A stretch of DNA of 64,000 nucleotides, taken from assembly GCF_026151205.1 (NCBI RefSeq), contig NC_087073.1, positions 7,647,001-7,711,000 on the forward strand, given 5' to 3'. Below are positions 46,498 to 56,877 of the stretch, in pieces (the stretch's first letter is position 1; every line of letters starts with the position of its first letter). The position numbers and the translations under genes are program-made. The notes beneath the pieces are model-generated. The model was given only the letters and a program-made list of their open reading frames with translations, did not search any database and was not told the DNA's origin. Origin of the DNA: Bolinopsis microptera. Its lineage: Eukaryota > Ctenophora > Tentaculata > Lobata > Bolinopsidae.

Positions 46498-46757
46498 TTG
46501 TCACACGTTGTATGACCCGCCGCGCACGAGTGCGCGGCTCCCCCTGTATTTGACATACGTTGCATGCCACTTTTTGCGCGCGATGCGCGCGCCGCCGACA
46601 GTGGGGGTCACCACGTGATACAAAGTGAAGCAACAGTGGGGGTCACCTTGTAGGTTTACAACCTACCAGGACGCGCGCCGAGTTGGACTCGTCGGCGGTC
46701 CTGTATGGAACAGATATTTTACGAGTATCACCCGTTAAGGGTCACCACATGATACAA
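46498..46757 (+). mobile_element. Tiny inverted-repeat element, family A, with nested insert
   Basis: Starts TTGTCACACGTTGTATGAC and ends CACATGATACAA; flanks ATTGTACG (46490-46497) and ATTCTACG (46758-46765) match 7 of 8. It contains the CCGCGCACGAGTGCGCGG palindrome, a partial internal duplicate of the element (TTGACATACG...ACGTGATACAA) and a separate 91-bp element at 46648-46738. Confidence 0.85.
46648..46738 (+). mobile_element. Tiny element family C (91 bp), nested in family A
   Basis: Begins TTGTAGGTTTACAACCTACC and ends GAGTATCACCCGTTAA. It is flanked by the perfect 8-bp duplication GGGTCACC (46640-46647, 46739-46746), which splits the conserved GGGGGTCACCACRTGATACAA end of the host element. 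The core holds a CGAGTTGGACTCG hairpin. Confidence 0.9.
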
Positions 46758-47275
46758 ATTCTACGCACGTAAACTTCTTAGTGCCCAATTTATCGATATA
46801 ATAAATAATATCCATATTGAATTTGTTTCATTATAGGAGCCCGGATTAAATATACAATTAAAATGTAAGATGTTCAACCTGCCACCATGACCATTTAAAT
46901 TTTTGTTACGCATAGTAACTGGTAACGCCGGTATAAATATTTTTTGAAAATGTATATTAATCCCAGCAAAAAATAAATTTTCCAAATTACGCACATAATA
47001 TCAAAACAAATTTTTTCAGAGAATATTTTATTATACACGTTGTAACCTTTTTGCGCGCAAAGCTTTTGTACGATTTTGTGTGGTTCTGAAACCGACATTT
47101 TGAAACGTCAAACGTGGTGCTGCCCAAATAAAAATGCATTTTGCCATTTTGCCATGCTACGATTTATTTTGTGAGCACTCAATAATAAATTTGACAAGCC
47201 GGTTGCAATGTGTGCCAGCGACTTTTATATTTCTTTGTCTCACACGTACACGCGGAATGACAGGCTGAGCGCCGC

Positions 47276-47389
47276 TTGTATCACGTGGTGATCCCCACGG
47301 TCGCTTCACTATAGTGAACCCCTGTAGAGTTTCGACGATACAGGGGGAGCCGCGCACTCGTGCGCGGCGGGTCATACAACGTATGACAA
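47276..47389 (-). mobile_element. Tiny inverted-repeat element, family A (114 bp)
   Basis: Starts TTGTATCACGTGGTGATCCC and ends CATACAACGTATGACAA, with flanking AGCGCCGC (47268-47275) and AGCGCTGC (47390-47397), 7 of 8 identical. It contains CCGCGCACTCGTGCGCGG and a TTCACTATAGTGAA palindrome. Confidence 0.9.
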
Positions 47390-47398
47390 AGCGCTGCC

Positions 47399-47502
47399 CA
47401 GTAAGGTTTACAACCTACCAGGACGCGCGCCGAGTTGGACTCGTCGACAGTCCAATATATAGAACAGATATTTTACGTATTTTTACGAGTATCACCCATT
47501 AA
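47399..47502 (+). mobile_element. Tiny element family C, copy 2
   Basis: Shares the GGTTTACAACCTACCAGG start and the GAGTATCACCCATTAA end with the 46648 copy, plus a small internal duplication (TTTTACGTATTTTTACG). No clear flanking duplication; it abuts the family A element at 47276-47389. Confidence 0.75.
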
Positions 47503-47685
47503 AATCATGGATACTGTAATCTGGGCTGTGCATAAAATAGTACTTTTTGCTTAACAAAATTAAATAGCAAAAGCTACTGCTACTGCTACCAGAGCATCGA
47601 ATTATCTTTCAAGGGTTTTAAAAATTTTATTACAGGAGGAAAGTTTTAAAATATTTTAATCTATTTCGATTTTTATAGGGCTTTT

Positions 47686-47779
47686 TTGTAGGTTTACAAC
47701 CTACCAGGACGCGCGCCGAGTTGGACTCGTCGACGGTCCTAATATATGGAACAGATATTTTACGAGTATCACCCGTTAA
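47686..47779 (+). mobile_element. Tiny element family C, copy 3
   Basis: 94 bp, TTGTAGGTTTACAACC to CACCCGTTAA, with a direct repeat GGCTTTTTT on both sides, consistent with an 8-9-bp target duplication. Confidence 0.85.
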
Positions 47780-48861
47780 GGCTTTTTTATAAGGCTCGTC
47801 ACGGTTGAACAATGATGAAAGTAAAACGAATGGAGTGTCTTTACATAATGATTTCTGCTGCGCATTTGCCTGCACAAACTCACAACTTATGAATTAGAAT
47901 CAAGCGCTAGAAGAAGTATCCAGATATTATAGCGATTTGGCGGTATTTAAGAATTAAGGGGGCACCTGGCACTATGATTTCCCCAATGTAGGTTTGCCAT
48001 TTTGAAAGAAAAAACTGTAGAAAAAACTTTAGAGCTGAAAAGATCAGCCTAAAGAAAGGCCAACGGTATTGTGATGTGATGTCATTTGTCAGACGCAGAC
48101 TGCGTTTTGATCTACTCAGAACCTGTATAATCTCTATCAGGGGGTACAGAGGTACCAGAACCCTTCCACCCACGGCAATAAGTGATTTGGACCTTAACCT
48201 GATCAACACTCTTAAACCCTAAAAGGTCATGGAGTGCTTGTTGGATGGTGGTCTAAACTGCTTTTTGTTGTGATGTGATTTAGTGGATTTTACATATATT
48301 ATTACAAAGGGTTTTATTTTACCTCAGTTTTTAAATTTGTACCATTTTTACAGAATTTTTATAATTACAATTATTTTTATATAGGGTCATTGCTTTAAAA
48401 AAAACTGTAGAGTTGAACAATATCCATAAAGCAATGGCCGTTCTGTGTCAATAGTTTTGTCTTGTGTTATCAATATTTGTGATCCTAGTTGATCACAATT
48501 AAGTCTTTATTGCTGTATTCTGTAACACAATTAATCTTAATTATGAACGCTTTTTGCACTACGAGGCTACAGAGGCTAACAAATGGACTTCTGATAGACT
48601 CCTCTATCAGAAGTCTCTTACAACCTCATCCCTGCCCCTATGATGGAGTAGATTATGCCCACAATAAGGGGCCATAATTGTTTAAATTATGTAACTGTAT
48701 AGAATTTTACCGTGAAGCCTAATTTCTAGTTTTTATAAATACAACGCAAGTGCAGGTTTACTAATCTTAATCTACTTAACAACTCAATAGCCCAAGTCAC
48801 CATACCCGTAGTATATTCCATGGTAATAGAAGAACTTTAAAGTTTTTCAAATTGTTGCTAT
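47780..48861. other. No gene recognised
   Basis: Minus-strand frame 47907-48209 and plus-strand frame 48489-48677 lack known motifs. A strong 12-bp hairpin (ACTTCTGATAGA/TCTATCAGAAGT) lies at about 48590-48617. Confidence 0.4.
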
Positions 48862-49302
48862 AAGTAGTGGATGACCTTGCTGTACGGCAAGTTAAACAAG
48901 GATCTGAAACTACTAGGTTCCGTACAGACTCAACTCTGCACCCGTGTCAATATGTTCATTATATGCAAGCCTCTTGATTTATAATCACCGAGTCCAGTAA
49001 TTGTTTAAGAGAGTTCTCTGGCAGTTACGAAACTCGAGAAACTGTGGGATACTGAAGGGAAAGGAAGCAGTTCTAACGAGCTCTTCTCAAACACAAGGAT
49101 ATATCTTGTGAACTTGGCTAGTATATATGAAACATTTGATATGGAGTTGTAGAGGGAGTTATGTGCCTCGCCGGGCTAAAGTAGTGGATGACCTTGCTGT
49201 ACGGCAAGTTAAACAAGGATCTGAAACTACTAGGTTCTGTACAGACTCAACTCTGCACCCGTGTCAATATGTTCATTATATGCAAGCCTCTTGATTTATA
49301 AT
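48862..49302. mobile_element. 440-bp TRIM-like element with 124-bp direct terminal repeats
   Basis: Segments 48862-48985 and 49179-49302 are identical except for about one base (a C/T difference in the 'aggttccgtac' word) and enclose 193 bp of unique sequence. Size and layout match terminal-repeat retrotransposons in miniature. However, I see neither TG...CA ends nor a convincing primer-binding site, so a simple segmental duplication is the alternative. Confidence 0.55.
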
Positions 49303-49587
49303 TGATTTAAATAAAAATTTGTTGTTTTCTTGAATTTGTTGTTTTCTTGAATTATTATTATTATTGATGGAGTAGATGTGTATATGTTTGGTTGTTGATA
49401 TTTCATATAATATTGGTAGCAGTAGAAAATTTCCGTTATCTGTGTATTGTGCTCTGCCAATTGCATCACTTGATTTTTAATTGAATGTATTATGATATCC
49501 AATTTTAGCCTTAAGGCACAAATTTTGAATCGAATGGTTTGCAGTTCTGCCATTACTGGCTCTAGTTGGAATTGATAAACACCTAAG

Positions 49588-51149
49588 ATGGTAAAATGTG
49601 ATAAAGAAGCTCTCAGATGTCGTCAGGAAGGCAACAAACAATATACGAGGAAGCAATTTGAAGTGGCTCTAAAGCTGTACAATGAGAGTATTCGGTTATG
49701 TCAGTTTGGTGATCCCCATTATTTCTATGCCATGGGAAATAAGTCGGCATTGTTGTTCGAAACTAAGCAGTTCAAGCAATCTAAGGATATCATAGAGTTC
49801 ATATATGCTGTTGAAACTTTTTCGGGATTATTTGAATCTGAGAAAAAATATATTGAGAAGCTGAATAATCGATTGCAGAGTTGTGATGGACAACTCACAT
49901 TGGTAAGCGTCGCAAAAGAGTCTGCGTCAACTGATATTGGGTTGAGTAAAGGGCCGTTTATTTATAGTGCCTTAACAACTGAGAATTCAACAACCGTTGG
50001 AAACTCTGTGTTGACGTCAGCCAATCTTAAGCCTAATGAGACAATGTTTCATGTTAAACCTTTTACTGCTGTACTTGGTAGTCCTTTTTGGGTATCACAT
50101 TGCTACACTTGTTTCAAATATATAGAAGACTCAATTGTTGTGCCTTGCAACGGTTGTTCTGAAGTGCAATTCTGTTCAGCCTCTTGTTTCAAAGTAAACA
50201 TTGTGCATCAAAACCATGAATGTTCAGAAATTGAATTTATGAAAGAAATTGGGTTGTTTCATCTTGGAACCAGCATTCTTTTTAAATTCCACATCAATGA
50301 CAAGCTTGGTGAAGTTTTCAACATCTATGAACAAAATTGTGAAGTCCATCCCTGTAGCCTCAGTGAGTCTGAATTAGAGATAACATCCCTGTTTTGCTCC
50401 TCAAAAGCAAGACAGAAATTCTTTAAAAGCAACCTTGACATTCTTCAAACCGTTTTTGACAAGCTATTTAATAATCATCATTTTTAAAAGTAACATCTGA
50501 TTTGATTTCTAGAACATTGTCAGCAATTACTTGCCAAATGATGATGAATGCAAGTACAGTTATGTATTATGATAGAGATGCCTGTTCAAATGTGGCTATT
50601 GGTTCAGGAATTTACCCTGCTATTGCTAAAATGAACCACTCTTGTTATACTAATACAGTGTGTTTATTTAATGGCACTGCTGCAACTGTAAAAACAAATC
50701 AAAATGTTGCGTTAGGATCTGAATTGTTTAATAGTTATGGTGTTGACTTTGAGTCTGTTACCAAAAATTTTCGTCAAGAACATCTGAAATCTCAATATGA
50801 CTTTGATTGTCGCTGTGCAGCATGTATTAATGACTGGAAAAGAAATGATCATATGAGAGTGTTAGTCTGTGAGACGTGCTCTACAACTGTCTATGTTTCC
50901 TCACCTGATGTCAAATGTAGTAAATGTTCATCTGGAGTTGGTAATACCTTGGAACATGTAAAAATATTAGAGGAAGAATACAACAAAGCTTTTGAGTGCT
51001 TCCAGCAGAAGGAATACCAGAAAGGTTTACAGATTTTAACTTGTTCAATGGCACAAATCAAAGTTCTCCGAATGCCAGATTCCTTACTTCTTGATTGGAA
51101 TGACCTTGTTAAAAAATTTATTGTCCTTGTTTTCAATGAGGATATCTGA
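49588..51149 (+). pseudogene. SMYD4-like SET/MYND lysine methyltransferase, intronless, one-base frameshift
   Basis: Domain order fits SMYD4. An N-terminal TPR-like region (residues about 1-100) includes EGNKQYTRKQFEVALKLYNE. A split SET region contains the MYND zinc finger CYTCFKYIEDSIVVPCNGC...FCSASCF...HQNHEC (about 170-215). The SET core is at GSGIYPAIAKMNHSC with LFNSYGVDFES, and a post-SET Cys cluster (FDCRCAAC) is followed by a C-terminal helical region. The frame from 49588 stops at 50487. Dropping one base from the T5A4 run at about 50481-50489 joins it to the frame that ends at 51149 (KVTSDLISRTLSAI), giving about 520 residues. Absence of introns suggests a retrocopy. The frameshift may be real decay or a homopolymer error. 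These enzymes methylate lysines on histone or other proteins; the substrate is unknown. Confidence 0.85.
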
Positions 51150-51296
51150 TTTTATCAAGATTCTTTTGACTTTAGCTGTTTTATTTTATTGGTTTTTTTC
51201 GAATGCGATATTATTCTCTAAATCATCTTCTGTATGATATTTGAAAGAATTTTGTACAACAATTAATCATCATTATCTGTCAATTTAGCTCAGCCA

Positions 51297-54200
51297 ATGA
51301 CCTCATTTTTGTTCCCTGGATTATGGGGATCACAATCAGAGCTAATTCTGACAGTGAACAACATCATCAGAAATAAAACCGCTGTTCCTGATCAACTTCA
51401 TCTCCTGCTCAAGAAACACAAACCAGATTTCAATGCTTTGTTTGCTAGTCCTGTAAGTTATATGATTGATGTTTAATATTAAGTACTTTGTAATTAAGAG
51501 ATTATAATTGAACTCTTACCTTTTATAATATCGTCTAAAAGTACTTTTATTATTCGACTACCGTATTTCATTCTTTATTAAATTCTATTATTGATAATTG
51601 ATTTAAAATTATATCAGGAGCGAGATGTGAGAGACAGACAGACAGTGCTCAAGTCAGTAACAGAGGGTATACTTCTGCCTGGTAACACCACACCTAGAAC
51701 ACTCCCCAAACTATTTACCCAAGAGGTAACTTCTTCAAAAACACTTCATAGCATAATAAGACTAGTAATTTAAACTGTTGAATTGTCGAGTTTTACCCAG
51801 TGCCTAAGTTATAACCACAATTTCTGGTAACGTTTGTTCCCAGGTGGTATTACTGAGTGATGTATTGAAGTTGAACGAGTTGGTGTGTGTTGACCTGCTA
51901 TTAGCAGGAGAGGAGCACCTCCCTAGGTTCCCTACTCTCACTAGAGGATTACTTGCTGTTCTCCTTTTCTACGATGGCAAAAGAAGGTATGCGTCTCTTA
52001 TATCTTTATATCTTCTTTATAGATTTATACTGTGCAGCTAATTTAGGATTATATAGGATTTTCTTTTAATTACTCATTAAACCTAACATGTTTAATTTAT
52101 TTACATTATAACCTGGAATGTACATTTAAAAAGAAGGTCAAGGTAACTACTGTTTAATAACGGTTGTTTTATTCAGTATGGCGACTTGTTTGAAGACGTT
52201 GGTGCAGATGAGGGAAGGAAAGACTTGGACATTCGGGCTGCAGCACAACGTGGTCGATATGGTGACTGGCTTCACCTCCAACCTCATGAACGAGGGTCTC
52301 GTTCAGAAAATATTAGATATTCTCGTCACCACTGGTATGTAGATTATAGATTATCATAACATGATCATAAAGTAGACATTATTGCATGATATACCTTAAT
52401 TCGGTAATCTTTAGCAATTCGTCCCTAGTTACACTTGTCGCACTTTGTCATGTTTTAATTCATGATAATATGAGCTGAAACTATCTATAGTTTCAAAATT
52501 TTCCAGGCACTTTTTGTAGTTATACCCACGAATACAACCTAGAGAGGAATTAGATCCGTATATCCTCAATAGTCAATATCACCTGAATTATTTCCATTAG
52601 ATGTGACAACAGAGCTGGAAAAGTTAGAACAAGGTCACGCAGTGGGTGACGTGACACACAGGTTGATGTTACGTGAAGCTATCACTGATTTCAGGGCTAC
52701 TTTGTCAGAAGTTATCTTTGTTTGGTCCTGTCAGAACCCTCTTCCTGCTAACGACTGTTTGAAGGTATGTGATCTGCCAGATACCCGAATACCTGGTATT
52801 TGAAGACTCGAGGAATTATGTCACCATTTGTCTCTTTGTGTTGAAGACACCCATAATATATAATATGCATGGGATATTTTATACCAATACCTAGTTCAAT
52901 CTAGGTCAATGCAAGACTGATTCTATACCTACTTATATATACACAGGTGTTGTGTCACGTGAAGAAGCATTGTAACACGAGCAAGGAAGGCACACTAGAA
53001 GCAGACACCGCAGCTCTCTTCATGACCATATTGTACAACATCGACCTGGAACCACTAGCTGATAACGCAACTTCTCTCATGACGGACAGCACTTTTACTA
53101 AAAACTTCAACCAGGTTACTTTGTAGTTCATGATTCAGGCTTGCTGGATAGTCTTAGATACTAGTGGTCAATAACTACAACATGGTTATACAAGTATTGA
53201 AGTCAGTGGAAAAATCATTAAAAATTACGAATATTTGATTAAAAAACCAATGTTCAAATCTGGAGACGCTGACTCCCTATCTTCAGGAGCTAACAGAAGT
53301 ATCATCTACCAAGTCAAGTGAGGGACTGCTAGCAGCACTGCACCTGGTTTGGGCAGTAAGTGTGAACGTGTGCTCCACAACCCATTCTGCTCAACATCTT
53401 GACAAGCTCCTTCAGGAGGAGGAGATGTTGCTGGACTGGACCTTTAAACATGGAGGTGTTGAGTTCCTGACGGGCATGCTCCTCAAATCTACTGCTTTCT
53501 TCCAAGAGGTTCTTAATGGGATATTGTTGTCGGTTTTTGAGTTTTTTGAGATATGGCACATCGTAAGATATTTCAGTAGCAATTTGCTATAGCTTATCCT
53601 CTTATCTTGTCTTATGAACTCTCTACAGGAATATTACGTGGCCCGAATACACACCCTGATAACCAATATGATCTACTACCTGCCTCTGAGAATAGGCGAG
53701 ATTCAGGCTGATTCTAAACAGCAGCTTGACTCTAACTTAAAAAGGTTTGGATTATAATATTAAAATAATTTAAACACATACCTGGCATATATTTTAGAAA
53801 AAATAGAAGTACGCCCACTTAAATCTCAAGACTTAATAAGGACAAAACTTTGAAAGTTGCACCTGCCCAGTGAGTACGAGAAGTTGTTGGAGTTGATGGC
53901 GGTGTTGTATAAGGGTGAGAGTAGTGGACTGTGTGACATGTTCTGGTATCCAGACTCTCCTGGTTCTCCCTCTAACAAAGATAACAACAACTTTAGCAAA
54001 CAGGTTCCTCTATAATTATAGTTTTCAAGTTGGTAACTTGTAAATTTACACGAGTATTATGAACTATTATCATAGATAATTTACCCTATACTATGAACTT
54101 TGTTAATCCATATTATTGACTTATCACTCAATAATCTAATCCACTGTTCTGGATAGAGGAGACATCCCTCCCTTAATTCACTGCTTCTCTTCAGAGTGGA

Positions 54201-55059
54201 TTGTTCAAGTTTGTGAAGGTGGGTGCAGAACAAGTAACCCCACATCTCTTTGTCCAATACCTGAAATTCCTGTGCGCTATCAGCAACACCACTCAGTCTG
54301 CTCGTCACTGCTACAACCTCCTGCGCTCGGACAGTGCTTATGGGAGTGGTAACTCTCTGGTCACGTGGGATCACTTCTTTGGGTCCCTCGAGCAGTACTT
54401 GTGGCACATTCACGAGCAATTAGAAGGTCAGTTTTTATAATTAGAGGGTGAGGATTTACTTAAATCTGTCCTCACTGCTTAATAAAGCAGTGGTTTTATT
54501 TGAAACTAAAAATCTGGCATTTCTCATCTAGAATCTTATTATTTCTCAACTATCCCCCAAAGAGCTGTATAACAGTAATCTGTCTCATGACCCAGGTGTA
54601 AAGTTAGAACAGAACGTGTCAGTCCCTACAATAACACCTGAGGAACTGGACGCACTACAATCTGTACTCTCCCTTACAAAACACATCCTCGCTCTGGACG
54701 AGGACTTGAGAACTACCATGGCTGAAAACAGTCAGTGGCATATTGTGTCCACTCTCTTCGGTCTTCTCTCCTGCCCTGTCGTACCACAACTCAAAGGTTT
54801 GGACAGCTAATATACTCGAATGTAATGAGGATATGTTTAAAATTTAAACTGCCAAAATGTAGCTTTGCTCAGGTGTCCAAGGTTCATTGCTTTATTCCTA
54901 TTTATTCAGCAACTTATAACAATAATTTCAGGCTCCATATTGGACTGCATTGCTGTACTGACTGAGACACCGGAATTGTGTTTGTCGTTATGGCAACAGT
55001 TAGAGGCTACACAGATACTGCCTACAGTTCAAACAAACACCACTAAACTTGGAATCCAG
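51297..55059 (+). CDS. NUP205: NUP205, inner-ring nucleoporin, N-terminal third (12 exons)
   Basis: Large helical-solenoid scaffold protein of the nuclear pore inner ring; it partners NUP93 in the family. Exons: 51297-51452, 51618-51725, 51844-51986, 52177-52334, 52601-52764, 52947-53114, 53287-53508, 53629-53744, 53871-54003, 54195-54426, 54596-54796, 54932-55059. All borders are GT/AG with matching phase, and the total is 643 codons. Conserved family landmarks are LLLKKHKPDFNALF, VDLLLAGEEHLPRFPTLTRG with LLAVLLFYDGKR, YYVARIHTLITN, VTPHLFVQYLKFL and SLWQQLEATQILPTVQ. The ATG at 51297 is the first in the first exon and fits the family's short N-terminus before the LWG motif. After the last donor no further exon is found, although the full protein is about 2000 residues. 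Confidence 0.93.
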
Positions 55060-56877
55060 GTTCGTCGCATCCTTATCTCCTCATCCTTATCTCCTCATCC
55101 TTATCTCCTCATCCTTATCTCATCATCCTTATCTCCTCATCCTTATCTCTTCATCCTTATCTTCTCTTGTCATATTTAGGAGTGTTCAGATTTTAACCCT
55201 CTGATATAATCAGACATGATGATACGTGTGGTGGTGGACTCATATTTACATGATGAGTCTGGGATGATTGAACTGGGAAGCTTTTACGATGGTGACAAAT
55301 TCCACAATTTATCACGTCCAATTTAAACCCGAACTATTTCAATTTGTCAGCAGAAATTTTTAATTTAGCTCGATCACCGATCAGGCTCACTCAAGTAAAT
55401 TTTGTAAAACAATTCTTGACGAATTAGGGCTACAATTACCAATTTTCATTAGACTTAGTCGTGATTTAGCTATAGATATTCAATCTCAGATGAGCTAATC
55501 TCAATGACACTGCCAACTTGGGTCAGTTCACGTGAGGCTTCTGAGGTTGATTTTGTCATGCAGATATATTTAAGATATGTTGCTCCATCACGTAATTTAC
55601 CCCTTTAAAATGAAAGTACACTTCTTATCTTAATTTAAATTTTTTGTAGTGTCATTTTTATTAAGAAAAAACTCTTTGATGCGTAACTCCTATTTAAACG
55701 ACGCAGTTTAAGACCATCTTTAAAATATTCGTTTCTGTTCTGTTGCTTACCTTTCAAAAGCATTTTTCTTCCCCCGGTACTCCTGCACAAAATTTCCCAC
55801 CAGTAGCCTGCTAGATCGGGCTCGCTTCACTCTTAATACTTGCCAGGGCTAGCGTAGCGAGTGAAGACTGAAGCAAGCCAGTTCTTGGGCATTTGTAGCT
55901 GTGCCCCAGAAACTTTTTTACTTTTTTGCTTGGCCTTGCATTGAAATAACAAAATTTCGAAAGCCCTCCAATCGTGCGTTACAAAATTGGAGAAATGACT
56001 ACTTTAACGTGGCGTTGTTCGACAACCCACAAGTAAAACGCAGCCAGCCGGCACCATTTTATCGTAGTTTGTAGTTATCCGCGTAAATTATTACATGTGC
56101 ATTGTGCAGAGTAGAACCATGTCATGCCCCGAGAAACATTTTGTGTGCAGACAACATAAACAAAAAACGTTTGACGATTTTGCTCACACATATTTTGAAA
56201 TATAGAGATCATTTTCAAACACAGTTTCAACAAATAATGAGATTGTAAATGTACATAATTTATATATTAGGGCCTTCCCCTAAACCCACACACTCAGTAC
56301 CTCTAACTTATTGGCTATCAGATCTTTTAGAGAAATTGTAGTTCATAACAAATATCAAACTCAAGATCGAGATTTACAACAGTAATATAATAAGAAGTAA
56401 AAATTAATACTTTTGAATTACAACCGTAAATAATTGTCAACAAAATAACCGTAATCGTAATTTTCACAAGTCTTGAGCATAGTTCAAATTGTGAAGAATT
56501 TTAAGTATGTTAAGTCAATAATTAATACGAAATAATAGGACATCACACTATCACGTAGACCAATATTCTTTATGTTAAATATTTACGACACATCCAACAA
56601 ATAGGTAATAATTAAAAGCTGTAACAATCCTTTTTAAGTATCAGATATAACACGTCTTCAAATCATCAGTCACAAACAGCTTAGACTAGGCATCAGAACA
56701 ATCGTTTCAGTTTAAACATACTGCCACAATCATGGTGGCACTCAACACAAAAAAGGAATAAAATAGTACAGACATTAATTAATGTCTCCAGCTCGAAATC
56801 CAAACTATACTGGCGCTCACGTAGTCATGTATATTATATCAACATTAACTGACAATATTTATAGAGCTTCGCTTCAC
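55060..56877. other. Break point of NUP205 and gene-free stretch
   Basis: Begins with a 14-bp tandem repeat (CCTTATCTCCTCAT)n at about 55066-55170. No NUP205 exon 13 could be recognised. Around 56215-56275 there is a third copy of a 'caaataatgagattgtaaat...atattagggcc' block that also lies upstream of both DSL-module receptor genes (59598-59650, 62805-62845). Confidence 0.6.

Noticed and set aside
46648-46738. Hammerhead ribozyme in the family C element (reverse strand has GACGAGTCC and a stem)
   Set aside because: The CUGANGA core and the GAAA box are both missing; only a simple hairpin remains.
50488-50514. Mini-intron explaining the SMYD4-like frame break
   Set aside because: It would be only about 27 bp and a stop precedes its donor; one extra base in the T/A run explains the shift better.
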